Shown here in pieces: positions 13,523-16,846 of a DNA stretch of 16,846 nucleotides (the stretch's first letter is position 1; each line of letters starts with the position of its first letter). A program made the translations under genes and the position numbers. The DNA is from Thermodesulfovibrionales bacterium (GTDB lineage Bacteria > Nitrospirota > Thermodesulfovibrionia > Thermodesulfovibrionales > SM23-35). The notes beneath the pieces were generated by a model. That model made no database searches. It was not told the origin of the DNA and saw only the letters and a list, made by a program, of their open reading frames with translations. Location: positions 1-16,846 of the forward strand of contig JAKLQR010000084.1 of the NCBI GenBank assembly GCA_022013235.1, read 5' to 3'.

Positions 13523-14206
13523 ATGGAGGTATTTTTACTGGCAACAGCGGTCTGGCTCGGGATATTGACATCTGTCAGCCCATGCCCTCTGGCAACCAAC
13601 ATTGCTGCTGTCTCCTTCATTTCACAACGGATTACGCAAAAGAATACCGTATTGTTATCCGGTATCTTCTACACTCTTGGAAGGAGTCTCACCTATATTG
13701 TCCTCGGTGTTCTTATCATAAAAGCACTGATAGATATCCCCATCCTGTCGGATTTTCTTCAGAGATATGTCAATAAAATATTAGGTATCATATTAATTCT
13801 CGTCGGGATGGTACTGCTTGATCTGCTGCGAATACCCCTCCCTATCCCGTCTGTCTCTGAAGATGTCGCAAAAAAACTGATTGAAAAGGGAGCTATCGGT
13901 TCATTCCCTTTAGGCATCCTGTTTGCACTCGCATTCTGTCCAGTTTCCGCTGCCCTGTTCTTCGGAGGATTAATCCCCATAGCAGTAAAAACACAGTCAG
14001 GGATCGCGATTCCCCTTATTTATGGTATTGGAACCGGGCTGCCCGTCCTTCTCTTTGCTTTTCTCGTAGCAGTTGGAACTGGATATATCACTACCCTCTA
14101 TTACAGGATTACCAGGATAGAGTTTTATACAAAAAAAGTGACCGGGATTATTTTTATTCTGGTAGGCATCTATTACACTTTGGCATATATTTTTGAGATA
14201 GTGTAA
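13523..14206 (+). CDS. arsG: ArsG-like CcdA/DsbD-type membrane protein
   Basis: A 227-residue protein with about six membrane helices of the CcdA/DsbD transmembrane type. Cysteines Cys21 (TSVSPCPLATNIAA) and Cys139 (ALAFCPVSAALFFGG) lie at the membrane positions where DsbD-type proteins carry their redox pair. ArsG proteins are reported to export trivalent aminobenzyl arsenicals and end the arsEFG set. It begins right at the arsF stop, giving the order arsE - arsR - (arsC) - acr3 - arsP - arsF - arsG. It could instead pass electrons to periplasmic thioredoxins, as DsbD does; the arsF partner makes the arsenical role more likely. Confidence 0.8.
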   Translation: MEVFLLATAVWLGILTSVSPCPLATNIAAVSFISQRITQKNTVLLSGIFYTLGRSLTYIVLGVLIIKALIDIPILSDFLQRYVNKILGIILILVGMVLLDLLRIPLPIPSVSEDVAKKLIEKGAIGSFPLGILFALAFCPVSAALFFGGLIPIAVKTQSGIAIPLIYGIGTGLPVLLFAFLVAVGTGYITTLYYRITRIEFYTKKVTGIIFILVGIYYTLAYIFEIV

Positions 14207-14243
14207 CCTAAAATTAGTTCTTTCTACGGCGGGAAACTACTTT

Positions 14244-14258
14244 GAGCGTTACACGCTC
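14244..14258 (+). terminator. Short hairpin after arsG
   Basis: GAGCGT-TAC-ACGCTC is a perfect 6-bp stem 38 nt after the arsG stop. No T-run follows, so it is a weak terminator candidate for the arsenic operon. The rest of 14207-14460 holds the promoter-like sites listed separately and no gene. Confidence 0.3.
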
Positions 14259-14343
14259 TGCTCCAAAAACTGAATACCCTACGAACCCTTCCAGAGTCTG
14301 AATCAACGATGTCTCGTCTGGATTATCTGCGGCAATATTTCTT

Positions 14344-14400
14344 ACGAATCAATTCGTGATCAAGAAAAATCTTTTCAGCACGACTTAATTCTTGTATAAT
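14344..14400 (+). promoter_or_regulatory. Candidate promoter and operator for the small secreted protein
   Basis: TATAAT (14395-14400) is a perfect -10, about 70 nt before the start codon; the -35 is weak (CTTTTC, 18 nt upstream). ACGAAT-CA-ATTCGT (14344-14357) is a palindrome about 40 nt above the -10, where an activator might bind. Confidence 0.45.
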
Positions 14401-14469
14401 GGTTGTACTGAATAATAACCAGTCACATTAATGTATTCATTACCACATTCATGAAAGGAGGTGAGTTTT

Positions 14470-14829
14470 TTGAAGAAATGTATATCCGTTTTTCTGTCTC
14501 TTTGCTTCGCATTTTGTACTATGACAGCTTCTTATGCATCTGAAAATCAAAAGGCAGCATCACCTGATTTCAAGCTTCAGCAGGCATCAAAAGCATCGCA
14601 GATCACAGGCACGGTAAAAGCGATCAATGAAGGCGCCGGTACTATTGCGGTTACAAAGAAATTCAAGGATAAAACATTCGAGGTATTTGCTGTTACAGAC
14701 AAGGACACAAAGATAGCAAAGGGTAAGGAAATAAAGAGCTTACATGATATTAAAGCCGGCGACAAAGTTGCTGTTGTGTATACCAAGAAAGGTGAAGTAA
14801 ATCTCGCAAAAAGTATTTCTCTCAAATAA
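14470..14829 (+). CDS. Small secreted protein, DUF5666-like fold
   Basis: A 119-residue protein with a clear signal peptide (MKKCISVFLSLCFAFC..., cleavage near SYAS). The mature part has one ~75-residue domain: ITGTVKAINEGAGTIAVTK, FEVFAVTDKDTKIAKGK, IKAGDKVAVVYTKKGEVNLA. The repeating short strands look like the small beta-barrel of DUF5666-type proteins, commonly found in the periplasm. The function is unknown. I choose the TTG at 14470 because a near-perfect AGGAGGTGA ends 5 nt before it; a GTG at 14461 lies inside that site. Own promoter above and strong terminator below show it is transcribed alone. It resembles secreted proteins of many metal-reducing bacteria, but that is a loose impression. 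Confidence 0.72.
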   Translation: MKKCISVFLSLCFAFCTMTASYASENQKAASPDFKLQQASKASQITGTVKAINEGAGTIAVTKKFKDKTFEVFAVTDKDTKIAKGKEIKSLHDIKAGDKVAVVYTKKGEVNLAKSISLK

Positions 14830-14850
14830 TCTTCCACTGAAGTGTACAGA

Positions 14851-14887
14851 ACTGCGCAAGAGGAAAATCACCTTTTGCGCAGTTTTT
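14851..14887 (+). terminator. Intrinsic terminator
   Basis: ACTGCGCAAGAGG (14851-14863) pairs with CCTTTTGCGCAGT (14871-14883), 13 pairs with one G-U, around a 7-nt loop, followed by TTTTTCT. A textbook terminator, 22 nt after the stop of the small secreted protein. Confidence 0.92.
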
Positions 14888-14919
14888 CTCTTGGAGGATT
14901 ACATTCAATCTTACTTTAG

Positions 14920-14933
14920 TGATACACGTATCA
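14920..14933. repeat. Short palindrome after the hybB-like gene
   Basis: TGATAC-AC-GTATCA, extendable to TTAC/GTAA around a bulge. It lies between a plus-strand terminator and the end of the minus-strand operon. TTCTTTCT (14943-14950) and AGAAAGAA (14972-14979) also pair. Either could end the hybAB-like transcript; the evidence is weak. Confidence 0.3.
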
Positions 14934-14991
14934 GTAATTTCGTTCTTTCTATCGCTTGGAACGGTATTATGAGAAAGAATATCTCAGCAAC

Positions 14992-16206
14992 TCAATGTTC
15001 TGATTCGTAATCAGGGTGATCATGCATGATAGCCATCCGGTTTACAATGAACTTGTACGCGACGATCAGCATGGCAACAACCCCTATAGACAGCGAAATC
15101 TCCGTCCATTTTGGATAATACTTCATTGATGCGGGAATCTGCCAGTTATATGCAAAAATAGCCACATTAAGACGGTTCAATATCACACCAAAAACCGTTA
15201 AAAACCCTGTAAGCCTAATGAGTTTCGCATTCCTGTTTCTGACTCCTGATACGAACAACATCGCAGGCACAAGAACAAAACCGATTACCTCAACTAAATA
15301 CCAGAATCCATAAAAAGTATTCAGATATGCCCAAGTAGCAGAATGAGCCAGATCAAATATTTTCAGAATAAAGTAAATGAACAAACTCGCTGCAGCACCT
15401 GTACCGAGACCAATGGTGCGTCTGTCAAAATCGGCCTGACTGAAATTTTTCAGCTGCCCTTTGAACACACCATGGGTAATGGCACTTTCTACAATCACCA
15501 TGGAAATGCCTGCAAATATCGCGGAAAGAAGGAAGAATACCGGCAGGAACATTGAATACCAGAGGGGATGAAGTTTTGCAGGAGCAATAAGATACAACCC
15601 ACCGAGTGCGGACTGATGTCCACCGGCTATTATGACGCCAAAAATGGTTGCCCATATCGCCATCTTCTGGAAAAATTCCCGAAGTTTCCTGAGATTGAGC
15701 CATTCAAAGAGCGCAGGACTCCACTCAATGAGACAAATATTAATATAAAGCGTAAAGTGCCAACCTATTAAGAACAGTACTGAAGAAAATCCCCACGACC
15801 ATACTAAGAGGTAAGGGATACGGTAATAACGGCCAAGGTCAAAAAGAAGTGCAAAGACCGCAAAAACGTACCCGAGAAGGCTTGAGAGAATTGCTGGACG
15901 TACAAAATGGTGATATTGCTTCATCCCAAAGAGATGGACGGCTGTTCCGAGGGTCAGACCGGGAGCTGCCAATGCGATACCGACCAATATGTCAAACCCG
16001 ATCCAGAAACCCCATGGATAGTTGTCTGTAAGATTTGTCGCTGGTCCAAGGCCAAAAAAGAGCCGATAAATCATTACAATTACTCCATAGACGATAATGG
16101 TAGCTAAAATAAAGTTCCCGGGCGTGGCAAGACCTATAATATAATCTCTATTAGATTTACCGAGAAGTATCTTTTCTCTAAACCAGGAATTAGTGTTTTC
16201 CGCCAT
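14992..16206 (-). CDS. hybB: HybB/NrfD-type integral membrane subunit of a redox complex
   Basis: A 404-residue protein with ~10 membrane helices and the NrfD/HybB pattern: YRLFFGLGPATNLTDNYPWG, then WGFWIGFDILVGIALAAPGL and FVRPAILSSLLGYVFAV, followed by FDLGRYYRIPYLL, EWSPALFEW, GGHQSALGGLYLI, KLHPLWYSMFLPVFF and PKWTEISLSIGV. It closely follows E. coli HybB, the quinone-reactive membrane subunit of uptake hydrogenase-2. The ATG at 16206 has AAGGAGAAGG just upstream; the open frame extends further into the preceding gene but is not needed. It overlaps the end of the hybA-like gene by 17 nt, so the two are translated together. Without a catalytic subunit in view, it could belong to a hydrogenase or to another quinone-linked complex. 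Confidence 0.85.
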   Translation of the reverse strand: MAENTNSWFREKILLGKSNRDYIIGLATPGNFILATIIVYGVIVMIYRLFFGLGPATNLTDNYPWGFWIGFDILVGIALAAPGLTLGTAVHLFGMKQYHHFVRPAILSSLLGYVFAVFALLFDLGRYYRIPYLLVWSWGFSSVLFLIGWHFTLYINICLIEWSPALFEWLNLRKLREFFQKMAIWATIFGVIIAGGHQSALGGLYLIAPAKLHPLWYSMFLPVFFLLSAIFAGISMVIVESAITHGVFKGQLKNFSQADFDRRTIGLGTGAAASLFIYFILKIFDLAHSATWAYLNTFYGFWYLVEVIGFVLVPAMLFVSGVRNRNAKLIRLTGFLTVFGVILNRLNVAIFAYNWQIPASMKYYPKWTEISLSIGVVAMLIVAYKFIVNRMAIMHDHPDYESEH

Positions 16207-16846
16207 GGCCTTCTCCTTCCGTTTCTGCAGATGATTCATGTCCCGATCTTGCTTTTTCACGAGTCTTTGAGATTGCATAATAAGCCCCGAAAACCAAAGG
16301 CCATGCAGCAACTATCTCGAACATCTTTACCCCAAGAAGAAACCCCTTGGTCAGATTCGGTACCGGTGTTTTATCGAGATCTGTTCTCAGGCCTATTTCG
16401 TGGAAAGGCACTGATGAAAGATAGAGCCAGCTTGTGCCTCCTACCTCTTCCTCTCCGTATAGATGATCAATATATTTGTCGGGACTATTTCCTATCCGTT
16501 CGTGAGCAAGCTTAATGAGATCGTCTCTTGTTCCGAATGTCAATACTCCGGCAGGACAAATCTCGACACAGGCCGGTACACTGCCTTTCGAGATTCTATC
16601 GAAGCAGAATGTACATTTTGTGATCTGCGGGTTAAGAGGCGCATAGTATTCATAGGCAGGCGCGTCAAAAGGACAGGCGACCATACAATACCGGCACCCT
16701 ATACACACGCTTGCATTATGAACAACCGGACCGTTTTTCGCCTTCCTGTATGCATCAACAAAACACGAGGACAAACACCCCGGATCATCGCAGTGCATAC
16801 ATTGCCTTTTTACATATATAGGTTTTCCGTCCTTCGGGCTGATGTA
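16190..16846 (-). CDS. hybA: HybA-type ferredoxin-like subunit with C-terminal anchor (5' end outside window)
   Basis: The frame is open to the right edge, so the N-terminus and the first part of the first cysteine motif are missing. The visible part begins YISPKDGKPIYVKRQCMHC. Cysteine groups follow for [4Fe-4S] clusters: CMHCDDPGCLSSC, CIGCRYCMVACP and CTFC...PACVEICP. Then FGTRDDLIKLAHERI and SSVPFHEIGL match HybA. Near the end a hydrophobic segment (~FEIVAAWPLVFGAYYAI) anchors the protein, and the tail is rich in Gly and His. HybA-type subunits carry electrons between the catalytic subunits and the HybB-type membrane protein. The stop lies 17 nt inside hybB. Confidence 0.82.
   Translation of the reverse strand, partial: YISPKDGKPIYVKRQCMHCDDPGCLSSCFVDAYRKAKNGPVVHNASVCIGCRYCMVACPFDAPAYEYYAPLNPQITKCTFCFDRISKGSVPACVEICPAGVLTFGTRDDLIKLAHERIGNSPDKYIDHLYGEEEVGGTSWLYLSSVPFHEIGLRTDLDKTPVPNLTKGFLLGVKMFEIVAAWPLVFGAYYAISKTREKARSGHESSAETEGEGHGGKH

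Noticed and set aside
14461..14829. GTG at 14461 as the start of the small secreted protein
   Set aside because: That codon lies within the AGGAGGTGA ribosome binding site, which is properly spaced for the TTG at 14470.

Overview
The window looks like part of the chromosome of an anaerobic bacterium with medium GC content. A Nitrospirota (Thermodesulfovibrio-like) or deltaproteobacterial relative fits best. The grounds are the selenocysteine use, the HybA/HybB-type membrane redox module, MerR regulators with a C-terminal cysteine domain, and dispersed palindromic repeats. This is inferred from gene content only; no taxonomic marker gene is present.

Region 1 (1-5249) is envelope housekeeping. 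It holds a partial FecR-domain secreted protein, then a small peptidoglycan-recycling neighbourhood: a short NagA-type GlcNAc-6-P deacetylase on the minus strand, a DUF1460/NlpC-P60-like amidase on the plus strand and an AmpG-type muropeptide permease on the minus strand. An Smr-domain protein and a YbgC-type hotdog thioesterase follow on the plus strand.

Region 2 (5250-9180) is a selenium/regulator island. Two paralogous MerR-type regulators (5409-5882 and 8499-8978), each with a seven-cysteine 'two-CW'-like tail, flank a methyltransferase - ArsR regulator - SelD operon. SelD is itself a selenoprotein: its catalytic position is an in-frame TGA at 7209-7211, so a standard gene call loses the first ~90 residues. 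Several long palindromic repeats lie in the gaps.

Region 3 (9181-14206) is an arsenic operon: a thioredoxin-like protein with an in-frame TGA, ArsE-like small thioredoxin, ArsR, a wrecked arsC remnant, Acr3, an ArsP-like permease, ArsF-like and ArsG-like proteins. The best discovery candidate is the first gene. Reading through its TGA (9842-9844) as selenocysteine adds 32 further residues that match the expected C-terminus of this thioredoxin-like family, with the TGA at the usual Cys position, and a 40-nt hairpin begins just after the TGA. The genes overlap or nearly touch, so the operon probably handles inorganic arsenite (Acr3) and organoarsenicals (ArsP, ArsEFG).

Region 4 (14207-16846) holds a small secreted protein with its own promoter and a strong terminator, then the 3' part of a minus-strand operon encoding a HybA-type iron-sulfur protein (partial) and a HybB/NrfD-type membrane subunit.
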